64,000 nt of DNA from Bin5 sp965220715 (GTDB taxonomy: Bacteria > Chloroflexota > Anaerolineae > Caldilineales > Caldilineaceae), in the NCBI GenBank assembly GCA_965220715.1, contig OZ244843.1:3534001-3598000 (forward strand), given 5' to 3'. This document shows positions 1 through 8,639 of the stretch, piece after piece. Both the position numbers and the translations under genes were made by a program. Under the pieces are notes generated by a model, which ran no database searches, was not told the origin of the DNA, and saw only the letters and a program-made list of their open reading frames with translations. The first letter of the stretch is position 1, and each line of letters begins with the position of its first letter.

Positions 1-944
1 AAATAGGTGCGATGGGCCAGTTCTCCGGTTTGCGGAACGGTGACGGTGAAGCCCCAGCCGTAGACGCCCCCGTACCAGCGCCCACCACATTCGCTGCCGA
101 TGACGCCATCCAAGCCTACGTTTGTAGGGATGATACCGCCGTTTTGCTGCGTGCGTTCGACCCATTGGTCGACATAGTCGATGAGCCAGCGGCGGTACTT
201 TTCCTCGTGGGCGAGCATAAAGGCGTTGAGCTGCAATATGGTGGAACCGAGGTTGATCGGATGGTCGCCGACAACGTCGTTGTAGTCCTTGAAGTGGGCG
301 ACCATCTCGTCGTAGCTGCGCTCGCCGTGTCCAAGGCGGAATCTGCCCTCGATTTCGATCGGATCGCCGGCCCAGTCCAGGCCGGTCGCCTTGCGCAGGA
401 GCGGTCCGCGGCTGCCATTGAACATGCTGCGGATCAGTTTGAGATCCGGGTCATAGTTCTTGGCCTGCGGGTCTTCGTCCATGTAGAAGCCGGCATAGCG
501 GCGGCAACGGAGCTGAAATTTGCTATCGTCAGGGTCGGACAACCCTTGCAGGAAGAAGGCGGAGAAACCTTCGCCGTTGTGGAACCAGTCGAACATCACT
601 GGAAATTCTTTGTAGTACATTCCCTCGCGGGCCATGGGTACTTCGACGGTTTTTGCCTCGGTGTACTGTTGTAAATGGCCCTCCCAGCCGAGTTTGTACA
701 GGTCGAGAATATCGTCGTCGGCGCCCAAGGCGTGAAGAATCGTCCAGTTGAGCAGATTTTCGGCTGCGTCGTCGGGGCCATCGTCGCCGCCCCAGCGAGG
801 GACGCAGAGGAGATATCCGCGGGAGTCGAAGTAATGGTCGAAAAAGGCCCGGCAACCTTCAGCCTGGGCTCGTAACAGTTCCCGTTCCTGCAGGGCCCAG
901 TGAGGGGGCGGCATAGGCGTGTTGATCTCAATTGTGGTGTTCAT
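1..944 (-). CDS. conserved protein of unknown function, C-terminus cut by window edge
   Basis: An open minus-strand frame runs from an ATG at 944 to the window edge without a stop, giving about 314 residues of a longer protein. The start is supported by GAGGAA about 8 bases upstream. The protein begins MNTTIEINTPMPPP, has no signal peptide or membrane segment, and is rich in Trp, Tyr, Asp and Gly, with repeated helical stretches (for example GWEGHLQQYTEAKTV and HEEKYRRWLIDYVDQW) and glycine-rich turns such as ECGGRWYGGVYGWG. That spacing resembles alpha/alpha-toroid (six-hairpin) proteins acting on glycans, but this is only an impression and I do not recognise the family. It follows an MFS transporter and a ThuA-like gene on the same strand, so a role in carbohydrate use is possible. 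Confidence 0.8.
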   Translation of the reverse strand, partial: MNTTIEINTPMPPPHWALQERELLRAQAEGCRAFFDHYFDSRGYLLCVPRWGGDDGPDDAAENLLNWTILHALGADDDILDLYKLGWEGHLQQYTEAKTVEVPMAREGMYYKEFPVMFDWFHNGEGFSAFFLQGLSDPDDSKFQLRCRRYAGFYMDEDPQAKNYDPDLKLIRSMFNGSRGPLLRKATGLDWAGDPIEIEGRFRLGHGERSYDEMVAHFKDYNDVVGDHPINLGSTILQLNAFMLAHEEKYRRWLIDYVDQWVERTQQNGGIIPTNVGLDGVIGSECGGRWYGGVYGWGFTVTVPQTGELAHRTY

Positions 945-1102
945 TTGGGATGTTCCTCTACTTGGTTACTGAGGGTTTGAGTTGAACTGTTAGCAACTGT
1001 CTGGGAGGCTGCGGGACGAGATAAGTCGGGTTCTGCCAGCAGCTTCGCGGATACGGCGGCGCGGGACCGTCTTTCCTATACTGGTGAACTGGCGGTTTGC
1101 AG

Positions 1103-2362
1103 TCAACGATCGGCTGGTCGTCCACTCTTTGCCCGCAAGAATACGGCGAGCGTCGCCAGGGCGGCCAGGCTTCCTTGTACTGAGACGGCAAAACGCGGGC
1201 CAACCGTCTCGGCCAGCGAGCCGGTCATCAGTTCTCCCGGCAAGCCGACTCCCTGGCTGAGGGCGACGGTGCTCATGGCGCGGCCGCGCATTTCATTGCT
1301 GGCCGTTGTAAGCAGAATGACGCTGCGCATGGTATAGAACCCTGCCTGACCTACGCCGGCCAAAAAAAGCAGCAGCATCGCCAAATTGAAGAGCGGAGAG
1401 AGTGCAAAGAGCGCCCAAGCAATACATTGGAGCAGAGATCCGGCGGCGAAGATCCAGTTAAACGAGAGACGGCGGCGTAAGCGGTGGGTCAACAAGAGGC
1501 CGAAAAAACTGCCGAGTCCGAAGCTTCCATTTAACATGCCCAGTCCGATGGCACTTCGATTGAAGACATCGCGGGCGAAGACTGGCAACTGACTCAGGGC
1601 CGGAAAGACCAGGATGTTAATGAGAGCGGAAACGAGCACGACAACCAGTATCTGGCGGTTTTTGCGCACATAGGCGAAGCCTTCGCCGATCGACTGCCAG
1701 ATGCCGCTGTCGGCCACGGGATTCATCTGCGGGACCTGTTCTCGACCCAGCCAGACTAGAATTGTCAGATTCAGGCCGGTCAGGGTGATGAGCGCGCTCA
1801 GGCCGGCGGCGGTACCGAAATGTTCGAGCAGCAAACCGGCAAGGTATGCGCCAACGCCCAATATAATGCTGTGAGTAAAGCTCTCCAATAGCATGGCGTC
1901 GGCGGTGAGGCCGTGGCCAAGCAGGTCGGGCACGAGCGCGGACCGCGCGGGGGCGTCAACGGTCCAGGCAGCGCCGATGATGAAGGCGGCGGCGGTGATC
2001 TGCCAAGGGTTCAGGTTATCCCCTGCAAAGAGGAGAAAGAGCGCCAGACAGGTTGCGAAGATTGCAACCTGGCTGAGTGTTAGAGTGTTTCGTCTACCCA
2101 GCCGGTCGCCGATAAACCCTGCGAAGCTGCCTAAGACGAGTTGAGCGGCTCGGCGCCAGAAGGTGAGCAGGGCCACCGCCAGCGCCGAGTCGGTCATGTC
2201 CAGGACTACCACGCCGGCAACGATGACCCAGATCGAATAGGTCTGCCACCAGAGTACACTGCTGAGCAGGAGACGGCGGTAGGTTGGCTGCGCCAGGGGC
2301 GCAAACAGGCCAGCACTGCTCTCCTGTGCGTGCGTCAGGCGGCGGCTCCGTTGGCGGCCCAA
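1103..2362 (-). CDS. MFS transporter (multidrug/enterobactin-exporter-like)
   Basis: A roughly 419-residue membrane protein with about 12 hydrophobic segments, the first around YSIWVIVAGVVVLDM. The loop GDRLGRRNTL after the second or third helix is the MFS signature, and the arrangement resembles the DHA3/EntS-type exporters. Substrate cannot be read. The frame is open further upstream to 2497, but that part overlaps the ThuA gene and reads as nonsense. No ATG lies between there and the first helix, so I place the start at a TTG at 2362, which overlaps the thuA end by 28 bases. The start is uncertain. Overlap with thuA implies one transcription unit. The C-terminus is short and basic. Confidence 0.85.
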   Translation of the reverse strand: MGRQRSRRLTHAQESSAGLFAPLAQPTYRRLLLSSVLWWQTYSIWVIVAGVVVLDMTDSALAVALLTFWRRAAQLVLGSFAGFIGDRLGRRNTLTLSQVAIFATCLALFLLFAGDNLNPWQITAAAFIIGAAWTVDAPARSALVPDLLGHGLTADAMLLESFTHSIILGVGAYLAGLLLEHFGTAAGLSALITLTGLNLTILVWLGREQVPQMNPVADSGIWQSIGEGFAYVRKNRQILVVVLVSALINILVFPALSQLPVFARDVFNRSAIGLGMLNGSFGLGSFFGLLLTHRLRRRLSFNWIFAAGSLLQCIAWALFALSPLFNLAMLLLFLAGVGQAGFYTMRSVILLTTASNEMRGRAMSTVALSQGVGLPGELMTGSLAETVGPRFAVSVQGSLAALATLAVFLRAKSGRPADR

Positions 2363-2991
2363 AGGGTGCCTTGCCGCATCATTTTTTGGACGGCTGGGCG
2401 CGTGAACGTTTCGGATGTGTGGCCCAGGGCAGTATAGAACACACGTCCATCGCCATAGGGCTTTACCCAGGCCAAGGGATGCGCCTTGGCGGACCAATCT
2501 GCGCTTGCCAAAATGTGGATGGCGGGGTCCCAGGCGGACATGTATATCTCATCTTCGACTTCGAAATCATCGATGCCCTGCATGACTGGGTGGGCGCTGT
2601 CATTGACGTTGACGGTGAAGGTCAGTCCCGGTGGATGCCAGTTGGCGTGCCCGCCGAGAAGGTTGGCAGCTTTGCCCCCGATCCACCAGCCGGTGCCGTG
2701 GACACCGACAAAACCTTTGCCGCCGGCAACAAATCCAAAGAGTCCCTCTTCCTGCTCGGCAGTCAGCTCTGAGTGGTAGGTGGCGGTGCCGTCGGCATGG
2801 CGTTCGGAGCGGGTGAAGCCGGAACCGAGCACACATACATCGTGGTCGGCGAGGCTGGACGATGTGAAGATGTCTTTGTCGTCGGTAATGGTGACGTGAA
2901 TCTCCGGGTTGTCGCCGAGGACTTCGCCGATAACCACTGCGCTGGCGGCGAACCCGTGATTTGTACCGGATAGAACGAGGACGTTCGACAT
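2335..2991 (-). CDS. ThuA-like domain protein (trehalose utilisation family)
   Basis: A 218-residue soluble protein covering one ThuA domain of the class I glutamine-amidotransferase-like fold. Visible family features are the N-terminal strand VLVLSGTNHGF, the central FVGVHGTGWW block (about residue 97), the HPVMQGIDDFEVEDEIY region, and the C-terminal PLAWVKPYGDGRVFYTALGHT block. The family is tied to trehalose and other disaccharide use and often sits with sugar-binding domains; the reaction is not established. The length is normal for a single-domain member and there is no signal peptide. It precedes and overlaps the MFS transporter gene. Upstream lies the repeat block, which should hold its promoter. 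Confidence 0.88.
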   Translation of the reverse strand: MSNVLVLSGTNHGFAASAVVIGEVLGDNPEIHVTITDDKDIFTSSSLADHDVCVLGSGFTRSERHADGTATYHSELTAEQEEGLFGFVAGGKGFVGVHGTGWWIGGKAANLLGGHANWHPPGLTFTVNVNDSAHPVMQGIDDFEVEDEIYMSAWDPAIHILASADWSAKAHPLAWVKPYGDGRVFYTALGHTSETFTRPAVQKMMRQGTLWAANGAAA

Positions 2992-3150
2992 TAGTCTGCC
3001 TTTCTGTTGACGTACCGGGCGGCGGCAAAGTTGAGTGTGGGAAGTCGCGGCCCCCGTCCGGAGTGGTATGGATAAGTGGCAAAGGAATCATAGCATAGGG
3101 GCGGGAGAGATTCAATCGCGGTTGAGGCCAGGGCAAACGCATCTTAATTG

Positions 3151-4200
3151 GGACGCCACAATAGCCCGCGAAGGGGCAGGAAGAACACCTTTTTTGTCCG
3201 CGAAGGGGCGCGAAGGGGGCGCGAAGAACACCTTTTTTTTGTCCACGGAGGGGCAGGGAGAACAGGGCAATTGCATCTAAGATCGGACGCCACAATAGCC
3301 CGCGAAGGGGCAGGAAGAACACCTTTTTTGTCCGCGAAGGGGCGCGAAGGGGCGCGAAGAAAACCTTTTTTTTGTCCGCGGAGGGGCACGGAGAACATCT
3401 TAGACCCTTCTTGTCCACGGAGGGGCAGGGAGAACAGGGCAATTGCATCTAAGATCGGACGCCACAATAGCCCGCGAAGGGGCAGGAAGAACACCTTTTT
3501 TGTCCGCGAAGGGGCGCGAAGGGGCGCGAAGAAAACCTTTTTTTTGTCCGCGAAGGGGCAGGGAGAACACCTTTTTTGTCCGCGAAGGGGCGCGAAGGGG
3601 CGCGAAGAAAACCTTTTTTTTGTCCGCGAAGGGGCGCGGAGGACATCTTAGACCCTTTTTGTCCACGGAGGGCCGCGGAGGGGCAGGGAGAACAGGGCAA
3701 TTGCATCTAAGATCGGACGCCACAATAGCCCGCGAAGGGGCAGGAAGAACACCTTTTTTGTCCGCGAAGGGGCGCGAAGGGGCGCGAAGAAAACCTTTTT
3801 TTGTCCACGGAGGGGCAGGGAGAACACCTTTTTTGTCCGCGAAGGGGCGCGAAGGGGCGCGAAGAAAACCTTTTTTTTGTCCGCGAAGGGGCGCGGAGGA
3901 CATCTTAGACCCTTTTTGTCCACGGAGGGCCGCGGAGGGGCAGGGAGAACAGGGCAATTGCATCTAAGATCGGACGCCACAATAGCCCGCGAAGGGGCAG
4001 GGAGAACACCTTTTTTGTCCGCGAAGGGGCGCGAAGGGGCGCGAAGAAAACCTTTTTTTTGTCCACGGAGGGGCGCGGAGGACATCTTAGACCCTTTTTG
4101 TCCACGGAGGGCCGCGGAGGGGCACGGAGAACATCTTAGACCCTTCTTGTCCACGGAGGGGCAGGGAGAACAGGGCAAACGCATCTCAATTCGGACGCCA
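3151..4200. repeat. nested direct-repeat (minisatellite-like) block
   Basis: About 1.05 kb built from a few alternating modules. One anchor, beginning GGACGCCACAATAGCC, starts at 3151, 3285, 3457, 3715 and 3972, and a diverged copy (GGACGCCAAAATAGCC) starts at 4193, so spacing is about 134, 172, 258, 257 and 221 bases. Between anchors are copies of a C-rich/T-rich module (CGCGAAGGGG followed by a run of T and GTCCGCGAAGGGG or GTCCACGGAGGGG). Variable spacing comes from different numbers of inner modules, as expected of slippage or unequal recombination. The block is intergenic between the ThuA start and a small gene. It generates long overlapping open frames on both strands that are repeat artefacts, not genes. 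Confidence 0.95.
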
Positions 4201-4240
4201 AAATAGCCGACGAAGGGCGCCCACAAGGGGGGCGCCTACC
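4152..4240. repeat. dispersed intergenic repeat, copy 1 (end of repeat block)
   Basis: The last anchor of the repeat block continues into a different tail (CGAAGGGCGCCCACAAGGGG, then GCGCCTACC). The same head and tail recur near 42677-42766, about 38 kb away, showing that the block was seeded from a dispersed element. An inverted partial copy of the head (GTCCCAATTTGATGCAATTG and following) lies at 4267-4304, so transcripts here could fold back on themselves. Confidence 0.8.
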
Positions 4241-4266
4241 CGATTCAGGCAGCCTCACGTGGGTTT

Positions 4267-4304
4267 GTCCCAATTTGATGCAATTGCCCTGCTCTGCACT
4301 CCCC
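4267..4304 (-). repeat. inverted partial copy of the block head
   Basis: Read on the minus strand this segment resembles the GGGCAGGGAGAACAGGGCAA plus TTGCATCT...GGAC head found before each anchor in the block at 3151-4200. It is in the opposite orientation to all other copies and closes the repeat region just before the promoter of the following small gene. Confidence 0.6.
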
Positions 4305-4309
4305 AACGT

Positions 4310-4338
4310 TTGACAAATGCAACCATTTGTGCTAAATT
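4310..4338 (+). promoter_or_regulatory. sigma-70-type promoter for the small coiled-coil gene
   Basis: TTGACA at 4310-4315 and TAAATT at 4333-4338 are separated by 17 bases. The expected start of transcription is about 45 bases before the ATG at 4388. Confidence 0.6.
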
Positions 4339-4387
4339 TTTCTTGGGAAGGCGATAAGACAGACTTATTGATTAATAGAGAGCAACC

Positions 4388-4627
4388 ATGACAAGACAGA
4401 CCAAGAATCCTAACCGAGTAGAACAGTTGGAAAACCGTCTCGACCGAGTAGAGCGAAACTTGGAACTCTTGACCGAAGGCCAACTCCATACCAGGAATCT
4501 TCTAGATAATTTTATTAGAGTGAGTACCCAAAACTCAAACGAATTGCATCAAGAGATGAGGTTTCTGCTTGCAGCAATAACCGGACATAGCTCTCAATCT
4601 GTTCCGCCAGCGCACACGCCTGACTAA
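4388..4627 (+). CDS. small coiled-coil protein of unknown function
   Basis: A 79-residue acidic-basic helical protein. The N-terminal 35 residues show a heptad-like pattern (VEQLENRLDRVERNLELL), then a polar linker and a second helix (HQEMRFLLAAITG) with a short Pro-containing tail. There is no signal peptide or strong membrane segment. A near-consensus promoter precedes it and an AGAGAG stretch lies before the ATG, which supports expression despite the small size. It sits alone between the repeat block and the sugar-acid cluster. The pattern suggests oligomerisation; I do not recognise a named family and assign no function. Confidence 0.6.
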   Translation: MTRQTKNPNRVEQLENRLDRVERNLELLTEGQLHTRNLLDNFIRVSTQNSNELHQEMRFLLAAITGHSSQSVPPAHTPD

Positions 4628-5072
4628 ACGTATCGATGAACTATTATTCACTTAAATACTTCACCTTGCAGGGGCAGGGATCACAGGGTTAATTGGCACA
4701 GTTCTGGCTGTTAGAATTGGCGTATCTCTCAACTTGGTAGAGCTTTTCCAATATCGGAGAAAAATTCAAGTGGGCAGGATGCCGAACATTTGCCCACACG
4801 CAACCGTTGCAAAAACTTCTAGTGGCTTCTTGTAAAATATCATATTGTTCTCCCAGTCACGAACCGCATACACACGCCTGCGCCCGCCTGAGAGCGGGCG
4901 TTTTTGCACTATCGTTCGGGACAAAGTCCCTTAAGTAGTTAACCGAATAATTCCCAATGGTATAGGATGCAGCCATGCCGATGGCGCGCTTGCTTTTCTT
5001 TGGGACTGACGGCAAGATGCTGGCAGCAGATTTCAGTAATTGCCGCTTAAGGGAAATTTGAGAGGAGAACTG
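4628..5072. other. intergenic stretch without a gene
   Basis: Contains a weak fragment like the dispersed repeat head near 4669-4700 (AGGGGCAGGGATCACAGGG) and one clear hairpin terminator (4881-4905). I see no open frame with a credible start and no tRNA-like fold. Confidence 0.5.
4881..4905 (+). terminator. intrinsic terminator
   Basis: A 7-bp G/C stem (CGCCCGC with GCGGGCG) around a CTGAGA loop is followed by five T. It could end the transcript from the small gene at 4388 and insulates the downstream aldolase-type gene. Confidence 0.7.
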
Positions 5073-5966
5073 ATGTCGACCAGCACAATGGAGGGTGTGT
5101 ATCCGATCCTGGTGACGCCTTTTGACGAAAATTCGCAAATCGATAAGGAGAGCCTGCGCCGCTTGATCGATTTCAATCTCGATGCCGGTGTTCACGGGTT
5201 GGGCGTTGCCCTGGGCAGCGAAGTATACAAGCTAACTGAGGCCGAGCGCGTCCAGATGACCCGCATCGTTGTCGATCAGGTGGGTGGGCGGGTGCCGGTT
5301 GTAATCAACACGGGGGCAAATGGGACGGACCTGGCGGTACACTACAGCCGGATGGCACACGAGAACGGCGCGGACTCGCTGATGGTGCTGCCGCCGTCGT
5401 TCATGCCGGCGGGCCAAGAGGAGCTGCTGGCGTATTACCGTGCGATTTCGGATGCGGTTCCCCTGCCGATTTTCATTCAGGACGTGGTGGCCTCTCCGGT
5501 TTCGCCCGGCCTGGCGCGGCGGCTGGCAGAGGAGTGTGAATGGGTTCAGTACATCAAAGTGGAGAGTTTTCCGGTGGTGGCAAAGGTGGCGGCGATGGCC
5601 GCGGAAGCTGGAGATGATTTGACAGTCTTCGGAGGCGCCGGGGGCGGCTATTTCATCGAAGAGCTGCGCCGCGGCTCGGTTGGCACGATGCCGTTCTGTA
5701 CACAACCGGAGGCCTTTGTGGATATATGGAACCGGGTGCGGTCGGGAGACGAGGCCGGGGCGTGGGAGACGTTTAACCGGTTCATACTGCCGATAGGCCG
5801 ACTTTCGGCGCAGGGAGCGGGCCTGTTTCACGGCATCCATAAGGAGATATTGCGTTATCGCGGCGTGTTGCGGACGGCCGTAGTGCGGGCGCCAGCGGCG
5901 CCGATAGATCCGCTAACGCGGGACGAGTTGGGGGCGCTGCTGGAGGATCTGTATCCTGACGGCTAG
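5073..5966 (+). CDS. DapA/DHDPS-family aldolase or dehydratase
   Basis: A 297-residue member of the class I aldolase family that includes dihydrodipicolinate synthase, N-acetylneuraminate lyase and keto-deoxy sugar-acid aldolases. The ATG at 5073 is chosen because AGAGGAGA lies just upstream. Seen are GVHGLGVALGSEVYKL in place of the usual GTTGE loop, the YYRAISDAVPLPIFIQDV segment, and the Schiff-base lysine in QYIKVES (about residue 160). The changed GTTGE loop argues against a biosynthetic DapA role and for a sugar-acid substrate. A mandelate racemase-type dehydratase gene follows on the same strand, fitting dehydration and aldol cleavage of a hexonate or similar acid. Confidence 0.88.
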   Translation: MSTSTMEGVYPILVTPFDENSQIDKESLRRLIDFNLDAGVHGLGVALGSEVYKLTEAERVQMTRIVVDQVGGRVPVVINTGANGTDLAVHYSRMAHENGADSLMVLPPSFMPAGQEELLAYYRAISDAVPLPIFIQDVVASPVSPGLARRLAEECEWVQYIKVESFPVVAKVAAMAAEAGDDLTVFGGAGGGYFIEELRRGSVGTMPFCTQPEAFVDIWNRVRSGDEAGAWETFNRFILPIGRLSAQGAGLFHGIHKEILRYRGVLRTAVVRAPAAPIDPLTRDELGALLEDLYPDG

Positions 5967-6037
5967 AGGGGGACCGGCAGGGGATAGGGGCAGGAGACCA
6001 GTCAGGCGGTGGCGAGGCGGGTTTTGGAGGGGGGCGT

Positions 6038-6058
6038 TGCGGGGGGAATCCCCCCGCA
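6038..6058. terminator. strong G/C hairpin (terminator-like)
   Basis: A perfect 9-bp stem (TGCGGGGGG with CCCCCCGCA) with an AAT loop, followed within about 10 bases by a second small hairpin (GGGCC GAA GGCCC). There is no T-run, so termination is uncertain. It may be another short dispersed intergenic element between the aldolase and dehydratase genes. Confidence 0.4.
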
Positions 6059-6209
6059 CAAGGGAGGGCCGAAGGCCCGACCGCCCATAATATCAGGAGT
6101 GAGGGGAGAGGAGTGAGGAGAGAGAACACCTTAGCTTGCCTTACTCAAGGTCGTATATTGGCAATGGCTGAACAGTTTCAGATGTCAAAATAGAGAGGGT
6201 GGACGTCCA

Positions 6210-7361
6210 ATGAAAATCGTAGACATACAGGTTATCCCGTTTCGGGTGCATCGAGAACAGTTCCATCAGGGCAGGTTCAGTTTTCCGCGCGAGGTGACGC
6301 AGACGCTGACGAAGGTTATCACGGACGAGGGGGCGGAGGGGTACTACTTTGGCGGGCACGGGCATGGCGACGCCGACGGGCTGACGCCGGAGGACAGGGC
6401 AGTGCTGGAGGGGCGGCTTAAGGAGATGGTTTTGGGGCAGGACCCCTATGACCGGGAGCGATTCTGGCACTGGATGTGGGTGGCGAACATTCCGGAGCAT
6501 CTGCTTAGCGCGCTGGATTGCGCTTTGTGGGACTTGCAGGCGAGGGCGGTGGGGCTGCCGCTCTACAAGCTGCTCGGAGGCTGTCGCGACAAGGTGAAGG
6601 CGTATGCCAGCACGTTTCCTAACGTGGGGAGCGTGGAGGAGTATGCTGCGCACGCGGTCGCGTGTAAGGAGGAGGGCTATACGCATTACAAGATCCACCC
6701 TTACTATTTCTGGAATCCGGTGACGAAAGAGGCGGTTCAGGGGCGGCCGTCACACATTGAAAAGGACATTGAGGTGTGTCGGGCGGTGAGGGAGGCGGTG
6801 GGCGATGACATGGTGCTGAGTTACGACCCTTGGGGAACGTACCGCACGTATGAGGAGGCATACAAGGTGGGGCGCGTGCTGGAGGAGCTGGATTACTACT
6901 GGTACGAACATCCGATGAACGAGTACAGGGTGCAGCCCTATATCAAGCTCTGCCAGGAGTTGGACATTCCGATCCTGTCACCGGAGATTGCGTCCGGCAG
7001 CCTGTATTCGAGGGCCGACTGGATTCTGCGAGGGGCGTCTGATATGACGCGGATCGATGTGCTGCGCGGGGGCGTGACCGGCGTGCGCAAGATGATTGCG
7101 GTGGCTGAGGCATTTGGCGTTAAGTGCGAGATTCACATGAGCGGGTTCGCCAATCTGCAACTGCTGGGCTCCTCCAGCGAGGATACGTGCGAGTATTATG
7201 AGCGCGGGCTGCTGGCGCCGGGCATTGACTGCAATACTGCGCCGCCATATTTGGAGGATATCGGCGACAGGATGGATAGCGATGGGTACGTTCATCTGCC
7301 GCAGGAGCCGGGGATGGGCTACCGCATCAACTGGGACTATATTGAGGACAACCTGGTCTGA
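6210..7361 (+). CDS. enolase-superfamily (MR/MLE) sugar-acid dehydratase-like enzyme
   Basis: 383 residues with the two-domain enolase-superfamily layout: an N-terminal capping domain to about residue 125, then a TIM barrel. Barrel residues in order are KIH (the KxK-type position changed to KxH), the Asp of LSYDPWG, the Glu of YWYEHPM, the Glu of ILSPEIASG, the Asp of RIDVLRGG and the His of CEIHMSGF. The three acidic ligands bind Mg2+ and the final His is a general base in the mandelate racemase subgroup, which contains many acid-sugar dehydratases. The exact substrate is not readable. RBS-like GAGGGTGG precedes the ATG. It pairs with the DHDPS-family gene upstream and is closed by a strong terminator. 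Confidence 0.88.
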   Translation: MKIVDIQVIPFRVHREQFHQGRFSFPREVTQTLTKVITDEGAEGYYFGGHGHGDADGLTPEDRAVLEGRLKEMVLGQDPYDRERFWHWMWVANIPEHLLSALDCALWDLQARAVGLPLYKLLGGCRDKVKAYASTFPNVGSVEEYAAHAVACKEEGYTHYKIHPYYFWNPVTKEAVQGRPSHIEKDIEVCRAVREAVGDDMVLSYDPWGTYRTYEEAYKVGRVLEELDYYWYEHPMNEYRVQPYIKLCQELDIPILSPEIASGSLYSRADWILRGASDMTRIDVLRGGVTGVRKMIAVAEAFGVKCEIHMSGFANLQLLGSSSEDTCEYYERGLLAPGIDCNTAPPYLEDIGDRMDSDGYVHLPQEPGMGYRINWDYIEDNLV

Positions 7362-7406
7362 CGAAAGGTGGTAGAGTCTGACCTGGGAATGCAAGGTGAG
7401 ATACGC

Positions 7407-7439
7407 GCTGCGGGGATCTGTTCCCCGCAGCTTTTTTTT
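7407..7439 (+). terminator. intrinsic terminator after the dehydratase gene
   Basis: A 10-bp stem (GCTGCGGGGA paired with TCCCCGCAGC, loop TCTGT) followed by eight T. It separates the plus-strand dehydratase from the convergent dehydrogenase. Confidence 0.9.
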
Positions 7440-7450
7440 GGCCAGTGTTT

Positions 7451-8476
7451 TCAGAATGCTACGCCTAACTTGACGTTTTCCTGGGGGGTGGTTGCGATCT
7501 TGGGGTAGTGTTCGAGCAGGTCGTCAAAGGGGACGACGGGCTGGATGACGGGCTCAGACCTGAGGCTGCCGTCACACAGGAGCCGCCACACGACGGAGAA
7601 GAGGCGCGACTCATCCCAGTTGGGATATTCGGGATTGGGCTCGCTGCAGGCGCGTGAAAAGACGATGGTAGGACGGTTGAAGTGGGCCTCGGCGCCGAGG
7701 TCGAGGCCGGCCGGGTAGCTGCCCGGCCAGGCGCCGGCGACGACGGTGCCCAGATAGGCTACGCCGCGCAGGGCCGCTTGCAGGGCGCTGAAATGGCCGC
7801 TGTAGTCTACGCACACGTCAGCGCCGCGTTTGTCGGTGGCCAGTTTGATTTCGAGGCCGGCGTCGCAGGAGGTTGGGTCCATCACGATGTCAGCGCCGCA
7901 TTCCGCCGCTACATCGCGGCGCAGAGGGATGGGGTCGACGGCGATGAGAGGGTATGCGCCGGCCAGTCTTGCCAGCTGCAGGACTAACAGGCCGATGGCG
8001 CCCATGCCGAAAACGGCCACGGCATCGCCGATACGGATATGGCCGTCGCGCACCGCGCCGAGGGCGAAGTCGGCCGGGTCGAGGCAGACGGCTGCCTGCC
8101 AGGGGACTCCATCAGGGAGTTTGCGGGCGCGATCTTCTTGCCATACGTGCTCCTGGCGAAAGGAGCCGTGGGAAAAGACGGTTTCGCCGAGCCGGAAGTC
8201 CTGCACGGCGGCACCGACTTCGATGACCTCTCCGACGCACATATTGCCCAGTCCGTACGGGTATCTGACCATCTGGCTTTCCTGGCTAAACAGGCGCGTG
8301 CTGCCGTCGTAGTTGCCGCGATGGCCGGCGTAGCCCTGGAACAAGGCCATTTCGGAGCCGTGTTTGGCGGCGCCGAAGCGGCTGTGAACTCGAATCTGAT
8401 CAGCGGCGAGGGGCTGGCTTTCGTAGTCGCGGAACGCGACTTCTTCGCGGGCGGGGGCGATCAGTTCTCTGGGCAT
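7451..8476 (-). CDS. zinc-less MDR-type (alcohol/sugar) dehydrogenase
   Basis: 341 residues of the medium-chain dehydrogenase/reductase fold: a GroES-like N-terminal domain, a Rossmann domain with VFGMGAIGLLVLQLA (about residue 155) and a C-terminal return to the catalytic domain. The usual catalytic zinc Cys near residue 40 and the four-Cys structural zinc lobe are absent; the equivalent region reads RFGAAKHGSE. The enzyme is therefore probably a zinc-independent or atypical member. The start is well supported by GGAGGAAAAAC before the ATG. It lies convergent to the dehydratase and may oxidise a sugar-derived alcohol in the same pathway, which is inference. Confidence 0.85.
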   Translation of the reverse strand: MPRELIAPAREEVAFRDYESQPLAADQIRVHSRFGAAKHGSEMALFQGYAGHRGNYDGSTRLFSQESQMVRYPYGLGNMCVGEVIEVGAAVQDFRLGETVFSHGSFRQEHVWQEDRARKLPDGVPWQAAVCLDPADFALGAVRDGHIRIGDAVAVFGMGAIGLLVLQLARLAGAYPLIAVDPIPLRRDVAAECGADIVMDPTSCDAGLEIKLATDKRGADVCVDYSGHFSALQAALRGVAYLGTVVAGAWPGSYPAGLDLGAEAHFNRPTIVFSRACSEPNPEYPNWDESRLFSVVWRLLCDGSLRSEPVIQPVVPFDDLLEHYPKIATTPQENVKLGVAF

Positions 8477-8566
8477 GTTTTTCCTCCGGGAGGCGTTGAG
8501 CCTATCAGTTGCAGGCTCTTATGTTTCCAACGTTTCGATTGTACATCTTTCCTCCCATCGCGGCAA

Positions 8567-8595
8567 TTGTGTTGCCCAATCCTCTGTGCTATTCT
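8567..8595 (+). promoter_or_regulatory. possible promoter for the cyclodeaminase-like gene
   Basis: TTGTGT at 8567-8572 and TATTCT at 8590-8595 with a 17-base spacer, about 45 bases before the ATG at 8640. The match is moderate. Confidence 0.35.
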
Positions 8596-8639
8596 ATCCC
8601 GGCTTCAGACTATCCGAATGCCCACAATTTTTCAATACT

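Noticed and set aside
12..674. A 220-residue plus-strand open frame
   Set aside because: It is antisense to the truncated minus-strand gene at 1-944, which has a ribosome site and protein-like composition.
3151..4200. CRISPR array
   Set aside because: Spacing is irregular (134-258 bases), repeats are nested and C/T-rich, and no cas genes are near.
2600..4226. Overlapping open frames on both strands across the repeat block
   Set aside because: They encode the same low-complexity peptides in all frames because the repeat unit lacks stops; no start signal or family.
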